A DNA stretch of 20,402 bases from Chloroflexi bacterium UBA4733 (GCA_002404055.1 DHIZ01000055.1:12845-33246), one strand, 5' to 3'. Positions 1-8,567 are shown, numbered from the stretch's first letter. The notes: generated by a model not told the origin, from the sequence alone. Program-made: numbers and translations.

Positions 1-5
1 TACTC

Positions 6-57
6 AGCCCACGAAGGTGGGCTTTGCTTACCGTAGCCCGCGACTTCAGTCGCCGGG
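6..57. repeat. Tandem pair of short palindromes (dispersed-repeat or IS200/IS605-end-like)
   Basis: Two hairpins lie side by side. The first has a perfect 7-bp stem (6-12 with 17-23) and a GAAG loop, followed by TTT. The second has a perfect 5-bp stem (40-44 with 49-53) with a TTCA loop, extendable by three GC pairs (37-39 with 55-57) around one bulged base. The GCGAC-TTCA-GTCGC form resembles the subterminal hairpins of IS200/IS605-type elements and of dispersed palindromic repeats in Chloroflexota and cyanobacteria; this comparison is from memory. No transposase or TnpB lies beside it in the window, so it may be a solo end or a non-coding repeat copy. The first hairpin could also end transcription arriving from the left. 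Confidence 0.5.
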
Positions 58-172
58 ACCCTCTCTCCAGGCGGCCAATCTGGTCAGCTGTACCCAGTAC
101 AATCCCATCCGACCGCACACACATCGGGCGCGATCGAAACGCCGTCGCCGATCCGGCACTAGCCAGGGAGTG

Positions 173-877
173 ATGTTGCTCGACCAGGTACGGGGCGGCG
201 TGCGCATCTCGGTGATCATCCCCGCCCTGAACGAAGAACGGGCGATCGGTGCGACGCTCGCCCACACGCTGCAGACACTCACCCCGCACGAACTGTTCGT
301 CGTAGACAATCAGAGTATCGATGCCACAGCGGAAATAGCCGCACCTTACGCGCGGGTGCTGAATGGAGCCGCTACGCGCGGCGCCGGCCTCAACGCGGCG
401 GCCGCTGTGGCCCGCGGCGACATCTTGCTGTTCTTGCACGCCGACACGCTGTTGCCGCCAGATGCCGAAAGTGTGATCAAGAAGACACTGCAGGACCCTA
501 CGGTCATCGGTGGCGCCTTCCGGCTGCGGCTGGACGATACCCGGAAAATCGCCCGGCTGGTGGCGCTAAGTGTCAACCTTCGCTCGGCGTGGCTCAACAC
601 CTTTTTCGGCGACCAGGCCATGTTCGTCCGGCGGGAGGTATTTCTGCAGGCAGGCGGGTACCGGGAGTGGAGCGTGATGGAGGACCTGGAAATCCTCGCC
701 CGCCTGCGCCGCTGGGGACGTCTCGCCCTGGTCGATGCCGCCGTGGTCACGTCCGCGCGCCGGCACCGCCGGAACGGTTGGGTCCGCACCATTGCCACTA
801 TCTGGCTGATCAGCCTGCTCTTCCGGCTGGGAGTGCCGGGGCAGGCGATGATTCGGTTATATAGGCCCCGGCGGTAG
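173..877 (+). CDS. Family 2 glycosyltransferase, TIGR04283 type
   Basis: A GT-A fold glycosyltransferase of about 234 residues. The N-terminal strand RISVIIPALNEE (residues 11-22) is the nucleotide-sugar binding start typical of GT2. DNQSID (45-50) stands where the family usually has DGGSxD, HADTLLP (89-95) contains the DxD-like metal site, and MEDLE (169-173) carries the likely catalytic acid region. A hydrophobic C-terminal stretch (about 206-222) may sit on the membrane. Overall pattern and length match TIGR04283 (rSAM/selenodomain-associated transferase 2), whose substrate is not known. ATG 173 is preceded closely by AGGGAG; GTG 200 directly before the conserved strand is an alternative, and the reading frame stays open upstream to position 17 without a convincing start. 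The gene stands alone and converges with the following minus-strand gene. Confidence 0.85.
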   Translation: MLLDQVRGGVRISVIIPALNEERAIGATLAHTLQTLTPHELFVVDNQSIDATAEIAAPYARVLNGAATRGAGLNAAAAVARGDILLFLHADTLLPPDAESVIKKTLQDPTVIGGAFRLRLDDTRKIARLVALSVNLRSAWLNTFFGDQAMFVRREVFLQAGGYREWSVMEDLEILARLRRWGRLALVDAAVVTSARRHRRNGWVRTIATIWLISLLFRLGVPGQAMIRLYRPRR

Positions 878-926
878 GCCGCGGACGGTAGCGCGCCGTA
901 GATGGATGGCGCCGCATCCACGGCTG

Positions 927-1499
927 CTATGTGTTTTTCCTTGCCAGGTTTCCACGCCACATTGCCACCGCCAGCATCCGACCCAGTTGAGGGTGACGCA
1001 GGCTGAGGCGTTGCAGACGCGGCGACAGCAGTCGATCCAGGCTCCAGACGCGGTTCCCCACCGTGACGAGCACGAACAGGTTGGCAGCCAGGATGGCAAG
1101 GTAGATCGCTGGACCTTCCGGCGTCGCTCCCTGCGACACCAGCAAGTTCACCGCCTGCAGTGTCCCCAAGAGCGCCGCCAGTTCGCTGAACAGGCCCAGC
1201 GTCAACAACAGACCAATCACGGTTTCACCGAGAAAGACCAGCCAGCCGAAGAGATGGAAGTGGGGCGCCACCACCTGTTGCAGGAAGGTGCGGTAGATCC
1301 CCACAGTCGGGTACTGGATACTCTGCTGGAAGGAGAACATGAGTCCCCGCGGCTGGTGCAGACCGAAATCCGGCGGCAGTTTCCAGTGCTGCTCGTACAG
1401 CCAGTAGAGCCCAAGACCGATCCGGGCGGCGGCCAGCACCCGGTCCAAAGCAGTGGGGTGGTCGCCTATGGGTTCCAGTCGGGACGGCTCATTGCGCAC
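927..1499 (-). CDS. DoxX/DoxD-like integral membrane protein
   Basis: A 190-residue protein with about four hydrophobic helices: residues about 19-38, two packed helices between about 80 and 120, and about 130-150. Size and pattern fit the DoxX/TQO small-subunit DoxD-like family. Some members are subunits of thiosulfate:quinone oxidoreductase and most are uncharacterised membrane proteins. The GTG start at 1499 has a good AGAGGAG ribosome site a few bases upstream on the minus strand. The gene is divergent from the cydDCAB operon, with about 136 bp between them, so they may share a control region. A link to quinone redox chemistry would fit the neighbouring bd oxidase, but that is inference. 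No cysteine pair or cofactor motif is visible to fix the function. Confidence 0.75.
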   Translation of the reverse strand: MRNEPSRLEPIGDHPTALDRVLAAARIGLGLYWLYEQHWKLPPDFGLHQPRGLMFSFQQSIQYPTVGIYRTFLQQVVAPHFHLFGWLVFLGETVIGLLLTLGLFSELAALLGTLQAVNLLVSQGATPEGPAIYLAILAANLFVLVTVGNRVWSLDRLLSPRLQRLSLRHPQLGRMLAVAMWRGNLARKNT

Positions 1500-1635
1500 A
1501 GTGCTCCTCTTTTCCGGCGCTTACTCGCTTACTGCTGGCGTCACGCGAAAGTTGCCTTAACTACTCTCTACAATGGATAGCATCTGCACGCCGCTTGCGG
1601 CAACATGAGAAGCGGCTGGGTCCAGATCGCGTGCT
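1500..1635. promoter_or_regulatory. Divergent intergenic region between DoxX-like gene and cydD
   Basis: This 136-bp gap must hold the promoters of both flanking genes. On the plus strand a TACAAT box at 1569-1574 is a reasonable -10 for cydD, but no convincing -35 lies 16-18 bases upstream; TTGCCT at 1552-1557 is too close. A short GCCGC-TT-GCGGC palindrome lies near 1592-1603. I see no clear FNR or CRP-like site. Confidence 0.35.
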
Positions 1636-3582
1636 GTGATCATCCAGAGTGACGGAAAAGGCCGAACTGGGCAAATGGGCAACGACTTTGACGGGCAGTT
1701 GCCCACGGGCCGGCGCGAACTCGCTCCGGCTGTGGCCCTGGGCGCCCTGGGTACCGTTGCTGTCATCGTGCAGATGACGCTGCTCAGCGATGTGGTGGGG
1801 CGAGTCCTTCTGGATCGCCAACGTCTTAGCCAGGTGCTACCGCCCCTCCTATTCCTATTCGGCGCCATCGTGCTGCGTGCGCTGCTTGCCTGGCGGGAGG
1901 AAGTCAGCGCTCAACAGGCAGCGCTCCGCCTCACCAGTAACCTGCGGGAGCTGCTGTTCGCCCACTTCTTGCAGCTCGGTCCCGCCTACGTGCAGCGCGA
2001 ACGCAGCGGCGACCTGGCCACCACGGCGACCGAGGGCATCGACCGCTTGACGCCGTACTACCAGCGCTACCTGCCGCTGCAGTCGCTCAGTCTCATCGTG
2101 CCGGCGTTGGTCATCCTCTACCTGACGAAGGTTGACCTGTTCGGCAGCTTGCTCTTGCTCGGCACGGCCCCGGTGATTCCGCTGCTGATGGTGCTGATCG
2201 GCAGCTATTCCAAGACACTTGTGCAAAAGCACTGGCTGGCGCTCTCCCGCCTGGGGGCGCAATTCCTCGATACCCTGCAAGGGCTACCTACGCTGCTGCT
2301 GTTTGGAGGCGGCGCTGCTGCCGGTGAGCAGGTTCGCGCCGCCAGCACGGCGCTCCAGGAGCGCACCATGCGCGTGCTACGCGTGGCGTTTCTGTCCGGT
2401 ATGGTACTGGACATCGCGACCGGCATGGCGATTGGATTGGTAGCGGTCCTCGTCGCTGTGCAACTGCTCTCCGGCCATCTGCCCTTCTCCTCGGCCCTCC
2501 TGGTGTTGCTGCTGGCGCCGGAGTGCTACCGTCCCCTGCGAGAACTGGGTGTACAGCGCCACACCGCGCTGGAAGGCAAGGCCGCCGGGCAGCGCATCGT
2601 GGAGATCTTGCAGACACCGGCGCCGGTGCTGGTGACGCCGGCGCACGATGCTTGCCACGCTGACCGGTTGCGGTGTGCCAATGACGCCGACAGCCGTCTC
2701 CGCGGCCCCATGACGGTTGCCTTTTCCGGCGTCAGCTACCGCTATCAAGACGGGTATGGCATTGCTGGGGAAGTAGCACGCCGGGAGCGCGCACCCACCA
2801 ATGGGTTCCGGCCTGCCCGCCCTGTGGATACTGGGGCAGGACGCTGCGCTAGGATGCCCGCGCTCCGGCCGACGACGGATATTGCCCGCGTCAACGGTGG
2901 CGGCGGTCGCCCTGCTGTGAGCGGTGTCACGCTGACCCTCCCCGCCGGCACGCGGACGGCGCTGGTTGGCCGGAGCGGCGCCGGGAAGAGCACGCTGGTT
3001 AACCTGCTCATGCGTTTCCTGGACCCGGAGGAGGGCAGTATCACCGTCAACGGCCTGGCTCTGTCCGAGCTGTCGCCGCAACGATGGCGTGCTCAGGTGG
3101 CCCTGGTGCCGCAGCAGCCGCACCTCTTCGCCGGGACCGTTGCCGACAACTTGCTCCTCGCCCGGCCAGACGCCACAATGGACGAGGTGGCATGGGCAGC
3201 GAAGCAGGCCGGCGCTGCCGAGTTCATCGCCAGGCTACCGGGCGGCTACATGGCGCCGGTCGGTGAGCAAGGCGCACTGCTCAGCGCCGGCCAGGTGCAG
3301 CGCCTGGCCATCGCCCGCGCTTTCCTGAAGGACGCACCGCTGCTGATCCTCGATGAACCAACCTCAGCGCTGGACCCGGAAAACGAGACACAGATCCGCC
3401 GCTCGCTGGAACGCCTCATGGCTAGCCGCACCGTCCTGATCGTGGCGCACCGCCGGAACACGATCGCCGGCGCCGATCAGATCGCCGTGTTGGAGGGGGG
3501 GCGCCTGGTGGAAACCGGTAGGCATCGCGAGTTGCTGGAGCGCCGTGGGGCCTACGCCCGGCTGATGGGAGCAGAATGGTAG
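1636..3582 (+). CDS. cydD: Thiol reductant ABC exporter subunit CydD
   Basis: An ABC half-transporter with a membrane domain (about residues 1-340, several hydrophobic helices) followed by the ATPase domain. With CydC it exports glutathione or cysteine, or otherwise maintains periplasmic redox, and is needed to assemble cytochrome bd. Visible ATPase motifs are Walker A GRSGAGKST (445-453), signature LSAGQ (549-553, a common CydD variant of LSGGQ), Walker B LLILDEP (about 569-575, Asp573) and the switch histidine in VAH (605). The protein is 648 residues, longer than the roughly 580-590 usual. The excess is a low-complexity Arg/Pro/Gly-rich insertion at about 374-424, between the A-loop strand YRYQDG and RPAVSGVTL. 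The start is GTG 1636; ATG 1675 is an alternative, and neither has a strong ribosome site. First gene of the cydDCAB operon. Confidence 0.92.
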   Translation: MIIQSDGKGRTGQMGNDFDGQLPTGRRELAPAVALGALGTVAVIVQMTLLSDVVGRVLLDRQRLSQVLPPLLFLFGAIVLRALLAWREEVSAQQAALRLTSNLRELLFAHFLQLGPAYVQRERSGDLATTATEGIDRLTPYYQRYLPLQSLSLIVPALVILYLTKVDLFGSLLLLGTAPVIPLLMVLIGSYSKTLVQKHWLALSRLGAQFLDTLQGLPTLLLFGGGAAAGEQVRAASTALQERTMRVLRVAFLSGMVLDIATGMAIGLVAVLVAVQLLSGHLPFSSALLVLLLAPECYRPLRELGVQRHTALEGKAAGQRIVEILQTPAPVLVTPAHDACHADRLRCANDADSRLRGPMTVAFSGVSYRYQDGYGIAGEVARRERAPTNGFRPARPVDTGAGRCARMPALRPTTDIARVNGGGGRPAVSGVTLTLPAGTRTALVGRSGAGKSTLVNLLMRFLDPEEGSITVNGLALSELSPQRWRAQVALVPQQPHLFAGTVADNLLLARPDATMDEVAWAAKQAGAAEFIARLPGGYMAPVGEQGALLSAGQVQRLAIARAFLKDAPLLILDEPTSALDPENETQIRRSLERLMASRTVLIVAHRRNTIAGADQIAVLEGGRLVETGRHRELLERRGAYARLMGAEW

Positions 3583-5345
3583 GTCGCATTCTCTCCCCGC
3601 TGCGTCTTCACCTTGGCGTCGTCATGCTCGCGCTCTTGCTCGGGGTGCTGACGGGCGCCGCCGGTATCGGCTTGCTCGCCACCGGCGCTTATCTCATCGC
3701 CGCGGCGGCGCTGGGAACGCCGCTCCTGGCGTTGGGAATACCGATCATGCTGGTGCGCCTGTTCGGCGTGGGGCGCGGCCTCACCCGCTACGCCGAGCGG
3801 CTCAGCGCGCACCGCGTCACCTTCGCCATGCTGACGGACCTGCGCGTCTGGTGCTATCGCCGGCTGCTGCCACTAGCCCCCGCCCGCCTCGGCGGCTACC
3901 GCAGCGGCGACCTCCTGGCCCGCCTGGTCAAGGATGTGGCGGATATGGAAGCAATCTACCTACGTGTTTGCTCCCCGATCATCGTCACCACCGTGCTCGG
4001 CGCGCTCGTCGTTTTGCTCTTTGCCCATTTCAGTCTGCTTCTAACCGGTGTCCTGCTTGGCTTCCTGCTGCTGGCCGGGGTTGGGGTGCCCTGGTTGGCG
4101 TACCGCCTCTCCCGCACGGCACAGGAGCAGGTGGTGATAGGCCGCGCGACGCTGCAGGCCCAACTGGTGGACGTGCTGCAGGGAATGGCCGACCTCCTGG
4201 CGTTGGGCCAGGAGGCGGCCCGCCACGGCGGCCTGCGCCGTGAGCATGCGCTGCTGACCGGCAGCCGGCAGCGCCTGGCCCGGGTGGCAGGCGTGCAGCG
4301 GCTGCTCGCGACATTGGTCGCCGGCATGGCGATGTGGACCGTCCTGGTCCTGGCGATCCGCTTGAGCGGCCAGGGCGCGCTCAACCCGCTCTATCTGCCC
4401 TTGCTGACGCTGGTGGCGCTGGTCGCCTTCGAGACCGTCCAGCCGCTCGGTGAAGCGTTTGCTGTCTACCGTGGGGCGACGGCCGCCGCCGAACGGGTTT
4501 ATGCCCTGATCGATGCCAAACCGGCGGTGAGCGACCCGCCGCATCCACGACCAGCGCCGACGAGCTTCGACATCAGCTTCGAGCACGTGACCTTTGCCTA
4601 CCAACCGGGCGCTCCGGCTGCCCTGTGTGACGTCAGCTTCCAGGCGCCGCAGGGCAGCCGGGTAGCCATCGTCGGCCCCAGCGGCTCCGGCAAGACGACC
4701 CTGGTCAACCTACTGGTGCGCTTCTGGGATCCCTGCAGCGGCACGATCCGGCTCGGCGGTCACGACCTGCGCGACTATGCCCTGGCGGGCGCCCCCTGGG
4801 CGCTGCGCCGCAGCATCGGCGTCGTCAGTCAGCGCACCACCATCTTCAACGACACCCTGCGCGGCAACCTGCTGCTGGCCCGACCCGACGCCAGCGACGA
4901 GGAGTTGCTGCGCGCGTTGGAGCACGCCCGGCTGAGCGACCTGGTGGCGCAGTCGCCGCAGGGACTGGACCGTTGGGTCGGCGAGCAAGGCGGTCGGCTT
5001 TCCGGCGGCGAACGGCAGCGCCTGGCTATCGCCCGCACCCTGCTGCTGGACGCGCCGATACTCATCCTGGACGAGCCGACCGCCAACCTGGACCCGGCCA
5101 CGGCAAACGAACTGCTGGCCGAGCTGGCCGGCATCATGGCAGGCCGCACGACCATCGCCATCACCCACCGGCTGGTGGGTCTGGAGCAGATGGACGAGAT
5201 CCTGGTGCTCGCCGCCGGTAAGATCGTTGAGCGCGGCACGCACTGCCAACTGGCGGCCCAGGGCGGCCTCTACCGGCGTATGCTGGATTTGCAGGAGGAG
5301 TTTGTGGAGGGGACCGGGGCCCCAGAGAGGAGCACGGATGGATAG
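3576..5345 (+). CDS. cydC: Thiol reductant ABC exporter subunit CydC
   Basis: The second half of the CydDC heterodimeric exporter, 589 residues, close to the usual length. Its start ATG overlaps the cydD stop by 7 bases (ATGGTAG), a classic translational coupling. A membrane domain of six expected helices fills about residues 1-310. The ATPase domain shows Walker A GPSGSGKTT (367-375), a canonical signature LSGGE (475-479), Walker B LILDEP with Asp499 and Glu500, and the H-loop histidine in THR (531). CydC has the canonical signature while CydD has LSAGQ, consistent with an asymmetric heterodimer. The end overlaps the cydA start by 8 bases. Confidence 0.93.
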   Translation: MVGRILSPLRLHLGVVMLALLLGVLTGAAGIGLLATGAYLIAAAALGTPLLALGIPIMLVRLFGVGRGLTRYAERLSAHRVTFAMLTDLRVWCYRRLLPLAPARLGGYRSGDLLARLVKDVADMEAIYLRVCSPIIVTTVLGALVVLLFAHFSLLLTGVLLGFLLLAGVGVPWLAYRLSRTAQEQVVIGRATLQAQLVDVLQGMADLLALGQEAARHGGLRREHALLTGSRQRLARVAGVQRLLATLVAGMAMWTVLVLAIRLSGQGALNPLYLPLLTLVALVAFETVQPLGEAFAVYRGATAAAERVYALIDAKPAVSDPPHPRPAPTSFDISFEHVTFAYQPGAPAALCDVSFQAPQGSRVAIVGPSGSGKTTLVNLLVRFWDPCSGTIRLGGHDLRDYALAGAPWALRRSIGVVSQRTTIFNDTLRGNLLLARPDASDEELLRALEHARLSDLVAQSPQGLDRWVGEQGGRLSGGERQRLAIARTLLLDAPILILDEPTANLDPATANELLAELAGIMAGRTTIAITHRLVGLEQMDEILVLAAGKIVERGTHCQLAAQGGLYRRMLDLQEEFVEGTGAPERSTDG

Positions 5346-6702
5346 TTCGGTTCTGGTTTCGCGCTTCCAGTTTGCCTTGACGCTGACCTATCACTATCTC
5401 TTCCCGCAACTCACGATGGGGCTGGCGCTGCTGCTGGTGATCTTGAAGACGCTGGCCTTGCGCCGGGGCGAGGAGCGATATACCACGGCGACGCGCTTCT
5501 GGTCCAAGATTTTCGCCATCACCTTCTTGATGGGCGTCATCACCGGCGTGCCGATGGAGTTCCAGTTCGGCACCAACTGGGCGCAGTTCTCGGCGTCAAC
5601 CGGGGCCATCATCGCCCAGACGCTGGCCATGGAGGGCGCCTTTGCCTTCTTCCTGGAGTCGGCCTTCCTCGGTATTTTTCTCTTTGGCGAGCAGATCTTC
5701 AGTCCCCGGCTGCACTGGTTCTCCGCCGTGATGGTCTGGCTGGGTACCTGGGCCTCCGGCGGCTTCATCATCGCCACGAATGCCTGGATGCAGCACCCGG
5801 TCGGCTACACCCAGTTGCCCGACGGCACTTTTCAACTCACCAATTTCCTGGACGTGTTGCTCAATCCCTGGACCCTGCCGGAGTACCTGCACGCCATCAG
5901 CGGCTCGGTCGTCACCGCGAGTTTTGTGATGGCCGGCGTCGGCGCCTATTACCTGCTGATGCGGCAACGCGCGGAGTTCGGCCGGCTCTTCCTGCGGGTC
6001 GGCGTCTGTGTCGGCATCATCGCCAGCATCTTCCAGATCCTGCCCAGCGGCGACCTGGAAGGGCAGCAGGTGACCAGAAACCAACCGCCAACGTTGGCGG
6101 CGATGGAAGGGCTGTTCCACAGCGAGAGCAGCGCCGGCATCGTGATCCTCGGTCAGCCCGACATGGCGAAGCAGAGCCTGGACAACGCCATCATCGTGCC
6201 GCGCGTCTTGAGCTTCCTGACCTACCACCACTGGACGGCGGCGGTGAAGGGCCTGGACGCCTTCCCGACAGCGCTCTGGCCGGACAACGTGCCGTTGCTC
6301 TACTACACCTATCACATCATGGTCGGGCTCGGCACCATGTTTGTCGCCATCATGGGCCTTGCCGTCCTCTTGCTCTGGCGCCGCCGACTGTTCGAGGCCC
6401 GCTGGCTGCTCTGGATCATCATGCTGGCGACGCCCTTCCCCTACATCGCCAACAGCGCCGGCTGGCTGACGGCGGAGCTGGGCCGTCAGCCCTGGATCGT
6501 CTACGGCCTCATGCACACCAGCGCCGGCGTGTCGCCGACGGTCTCCCCGGCCAACGTGCTGTTCACGCTGATCGGTTTCGCCGGCATGTATCTGGTACTG
6601 GGACTGCTGTATGTCATCCTGGTCGTACAGGAGGCGGTGACCGGGCCGCGTGAGCCCACGGCGGATGCGCCGCAGGAGGCGGAAGGCTTCACAGCCTTTT
6701 AG
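5338..6702 (+). CDS. cydA: Cytochrome bd quinol oxidase subunit I
   Basis: The heme-bearing subunit of the bd-type terminal oxidase, which oxidises quinol and reduces O2 to water in the membrane. It has 454 residues, a short-Q-loop form. Ligand positions are visible: His19 (heme b595), Glu99 and Glu107 (MEG and FLES), His185 (heme b558, in EYLHAISGS), Met328 (second b558 ligand, in YYTYHIMVG), and the GRQPW motif at 382-386. In the quinol loop, Glu257 is kept but the residue matching E. coli Lys252 is Thr252. ATG 5338 was chosen because the CydA N-terminus begins there and a GAGAGGAG-like ribosome site precedes it. The open frame extends upstream to 5227 inside cydC, which is not plausible. 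Confidence 0.96.
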   Translation: MDSSVLVSRFQFALTLTYHYLFPQLTMGLALLLVILKTLALRRGEERYTTATRFWSKIFAITFLMGVITGVPMEFQFGTNWAQFSASTGAIIAQTLAMEGAFAFFLESAFLGIFLFGEQIFSPRLHWFSAVMVWLGTWASGGFIIATNAWMQHPVGYTQLPDGTFQLTNFLDVLLNPWTLPEYLHAISGSVVTASFVMAGVGAYYLLMRQRAEFGRLFLRVGVCVGIIASIFQILPSGDLEGQQVTRNQPPTLAAMEGLFHSESSAGIVILGQPDMAKQSLDNAIIVPRVLSFLTYHHWTAAVKGLDAFPTALWPDNVPLLYYTYHIMVGLGTMFVAIMGLAVLLLWRRRLFEARWLLWIIMLATPFPYIANSAGWLTAELGRQPWIVYGLMHTSAGVSPTVSPANVLFTLIGFAGMYLVLGLLYVILVVQEAVTGPREPTADAPQEAEGFTAF

Positions 6703-6719
6703 CAGAAGGGAGAACGGCC

Positions 6720-7763
6720 ATGCCGACGCTCTGGTTCATTCTCGTGGGGGGCATGCTCAGCACGTACGTGCTGCTGGACGGCTTCGATCTGGGGGCCGGC
6801 GTGTTGCACCTCTTCGCCGCCCGCAACGATCGGGAACGGCGGACGATCATCCGCGCCATCGGCCCGGTCTGGGACGGCAACGAAGTCTGGCTGATCGCCG
6901 CCGGCGGCACGCTCTTCTTCGCCTTCCCGCTCCTCTACGCCTCCAGCTTCAGTGGTTTCTACCTGCCGTTGATCATCGTGCTCTGGCTGTTGATGCTGCG
7001 CGGCGCCGCCATCGAGCTGCGTTCGCACCTGCCCAACCCCGTCTGGGCCGGGTTCTGGGACGGGACCTTTGCCTTCAGCAGCGCGCTGCTGGCCTTCTTC
7101 TTCGGCGCCGCCCTGGCCAACGTGGTGCGCGGCGTGCCGCTGGACGCCAGCCACTTCTTCTTTGCGCCGCTCTGGACGAACTTCGACCCCACCAGCGCCA
7201 CCCCCGGCATCCTGGACTGGTACACCATCTTGATCGGACTGCTCTCCCTGGCGGCGCTGACGGTACACGGCGCTGCCTGGATCGCCGTCAAGACGGAGGG
7301 AGTGGTGCAGACGCGTGCCCGTCGCAGCGTGCGCAACGCCTGGCTGGCGACGGTAGCGCTGACGGTGCTGGGCACGATCGCTACCTACGGCCTGCGCCCG
7401 ACCATGTTCAGCAACTTCCACAGCGCCCCCTGGGGCCTACTCTTCCCGGCACTGGTCGTGGCGGGGTTAGCCGGCGTCGGCTGGTTCCACAGCCTGCAGC
7501 GCGACCTGCCTACCTTCTTCGCCTCCTGCGCCTTCCTGCTCGGCCTGCTGGCCAGCGCCGCCTTCGGCCTCTACCCCGACGTGCTACCCGCCGTAAACCC
7601 GGCCTATAGCCTGACCGTCCAGAACGCAGCCGCCAGCCACTACGGGCTGGCAGTTGGCCTGATCTGGTGGCCGATCGGCATGCTGCTGGCGGCCGCGTAC
7701 TTTATTCTGACCTACCGGTTGTTCCGGGGGAAGGTGAGTGTGGCGGGGGGCCAAGGGTATTGA
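6720..7763 (+). CDS. cydB: Cytochrome bd quinol oxidase subunit II
   Basis: A 347-residue partner of CydA, with eight or nine hydrophobic helices. The N-terminal signature is intact: LLDGFDLG (residues 18-25, Asp20 and Asp23) and GPVWDGNEVW (48-57), which contain the residues that build the quinone-side core and proton path in the family. A strong ribosome site (AGAAGGGAGA) lies just before ATG 6720, and the gap to cydA is only 17 bp, so it closes the cydDCAB operon. I see no small CydX-like gene directly after it. The downstream gene starts 40 bp later and belongs to an unrelated toxin-antitoxin pair. Confidence 0.95.
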   Translation: MPTLWFILVGGMLSTYVLLDGFDLGAGVLHLFAARNDRERRTIIRAIGPVWDGNEVWLIAAGGTLFFAFPLLYASSFSGFYLPLIIVLWLLMLRGAAIELRSHLPNPVWAGFWDGTFAFSSALLAFFFGAALANVVRGVPLDASHFFFAPLWTNFDPTSATPGILDWYTILIGLLSLAALTVHGAAWIAVKTEGVVQTRARRSVRNAWLATVALTVLGTIATYGLRPTMFSNFHSAPWGLLFPALVVAGLAGVGWFHSLQRDLPTFFASCAFLLGLLASAAFGLYPDVLPAVNPAYSLTVQNAAASHYGLAVGLIWWPIGMLLAAAYFILTYRLFRGKVSVAGGQGY

Positions 7764-7803
7764 CGCCCGCGAGATATGCCGGCGCGTATGCTATTATGAA
7801 GGG

Positions 7804-8046
7804 GTGAAACGCACCTCTATCGCCCTTCCCGACGATCTCGCCGCCTGCCTGGACCGCGAGGCCCAGCGCACGGGCACATCCGCCTCGGACATCGCCCGCC
7901 GGGCGCTCGCCGCCTATCTCGGTCTGAACGAAACCCAACCGCGCCGCCTTCCCTTCGCGGCACTCGGCAGCAGCGGATTTCAGCACACCGCGAGGGATGT
8001 CGAGGAAATCCTGGCTGCGGAATGGGATCATGCTGGCGATCGTTGA
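7804..8046 (+). CDS. Ribbon-helix-helix antitoxin (VapB-like)
   Basis: An 80-residue protein whose start KRTSIALPDDLAACLDREA is a typical RHH/CopG N-terminal strand and first helix, followed by SASDIARRALAAYLGL as the second helix. The C-terminal tail (about residues 50-80, with an EEILAAEWD segment) would be the toxin-binding part. The GTG at 7804 is preferred because it begins the RHH strand and follows GAAGGG; the frame extends upstream to 7738 into cydB, which is less likely. The end overlaps the downstream PIN toxin gene by 17 bases. The product should bind and neutralise that toxin and repress its own promoter. Confidence 0.85.
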   Translation: MKRTSIALPDDLAACLDREAQRTGTSASDIARRALAAYLGLNETQPRRLPFAALGSSGFQHTARDVEEILAAEWDHAGDR

Positions 8047-8440
8047 TGCCGGCCCGCTCTACGCGGTCGTTGATACGTCAGATTCCGACCATCTCCGCTC
8101 GCTCGACGTCCTGCAACGCCCCGACCTGCGCCTGATCATCCCTGCGCTTGTTGTGGCTGAGGTCACGTACCTTATCGGCCGGCGGCTCGGTTCGGCCATT
8201 GAGGCAGCATTTCTGCGCGGTCTCCAGGACTTCGACATCGCAGCGCCCGACCCTGCTGATTGGGTGCGCATCGGCGAATTGGTCGAACAGTACGCGAACT
8301 TCCCGCTGGGCGGCACCGACGCCTCTGTGGTCGCCCTCGCTGAGCGCCTCGGCACAGATCTCATCGTGACATTGGACCGCCGGCACTTCGGCCAAATCCG
8401 ACCTGTCCACTGCCCCACCTTTCGCCTTCTGCCCATGTAG
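8030..8440 (+). CDS. PIN-domain ribonuclease toxin (VapC-like)
   Basis: A 136-residue PIN domain. The acidic metal-binding residues are present: Asp6 (AIVDAGPL), Glu44 (VVAEVTYL), Asp97 (GGTDASVVALAERLG) and Asp116 (IVTLDRRHF). The family cleaves tRNA or other RNA and is held in check by the co-transcribed antitoxin. ATG 8030 is chosen because it sits two codons before the first PIN strand; the frame is open from 7997. Its start lies inside the antitoxin gene, the usual coupling of VapBC pairs. Intact and probably functional. Confidence 0.88.
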   Translation: MLAIVDAGPLYAVVDTSDSDHLRSLDVLQRPDLRLIIPALVVAEVTYLIGRRLGSAIEAAFLRGLQDFDIAAPDPADWVRIGELVEQYANFPLGGTDASVVALAERLGTDLIVTLDRRHFGQIRPVHCPTFRLLPM

Positions 8441-8492
8441 CCCGCATCGGGCTTGGTGCACGGCAACGACGATAAAAGACTGTACATCGACA

Positions 8493-8530
8493 TTGAGCAG
8501 GACACTTCCGAGAAGGTGGGATAATATGGA
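8493..8530 (+). promoter_or_regulatory. Possible promoter of the DUF433 gene
   Basis: GATAAT at 8520-8525 (within GGGATAATATGG) is a good -10 candidate about 40 bases before the DUF433 start. TTGAGC at 8493-8498 resembles a -35 but leaves a 21-base spacer, longer than ideal. It would make this gene independent of the preceding VapBC pair. Confidence 0.35.
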
Positions 8531-8567
8531 CACGCACTGAAGGACGTGGAAACGATGAGGAACGAAC

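Noticed and set aside
98..103. TACAAT box as a promoter of the glycosyltransferase gene
   Set aside because: No -35-like hexamer at 16-18 bases upstream; too weak to list as a feature.
17..172. N-terminal extension of the glycosyltransferase frame
   Set aside because: The extension is Arg/Pro/Ser-rich, crosses the palindromic repeat and has no ribosome site; the family fold starts near codon 10 of the chosen start.
3956..4604. Long minus-strand frames inside cydC (and similar ones in cydA, cydB and the helicase gene)
   Set aside because: Antisense shadows of high-GC coding sequence; the plus-strand proteins carry complete family motifs.
7760..7797. TTGACG with TATGCT/TATTAT as a standard promoter for the VapBC pair
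   Set aside because: Spacers of 21 and 26 bases are too long for a sigma-70 promoter; the -10-like bases sit almost on the start codon, so only a near-leaderless transcript would be possible.
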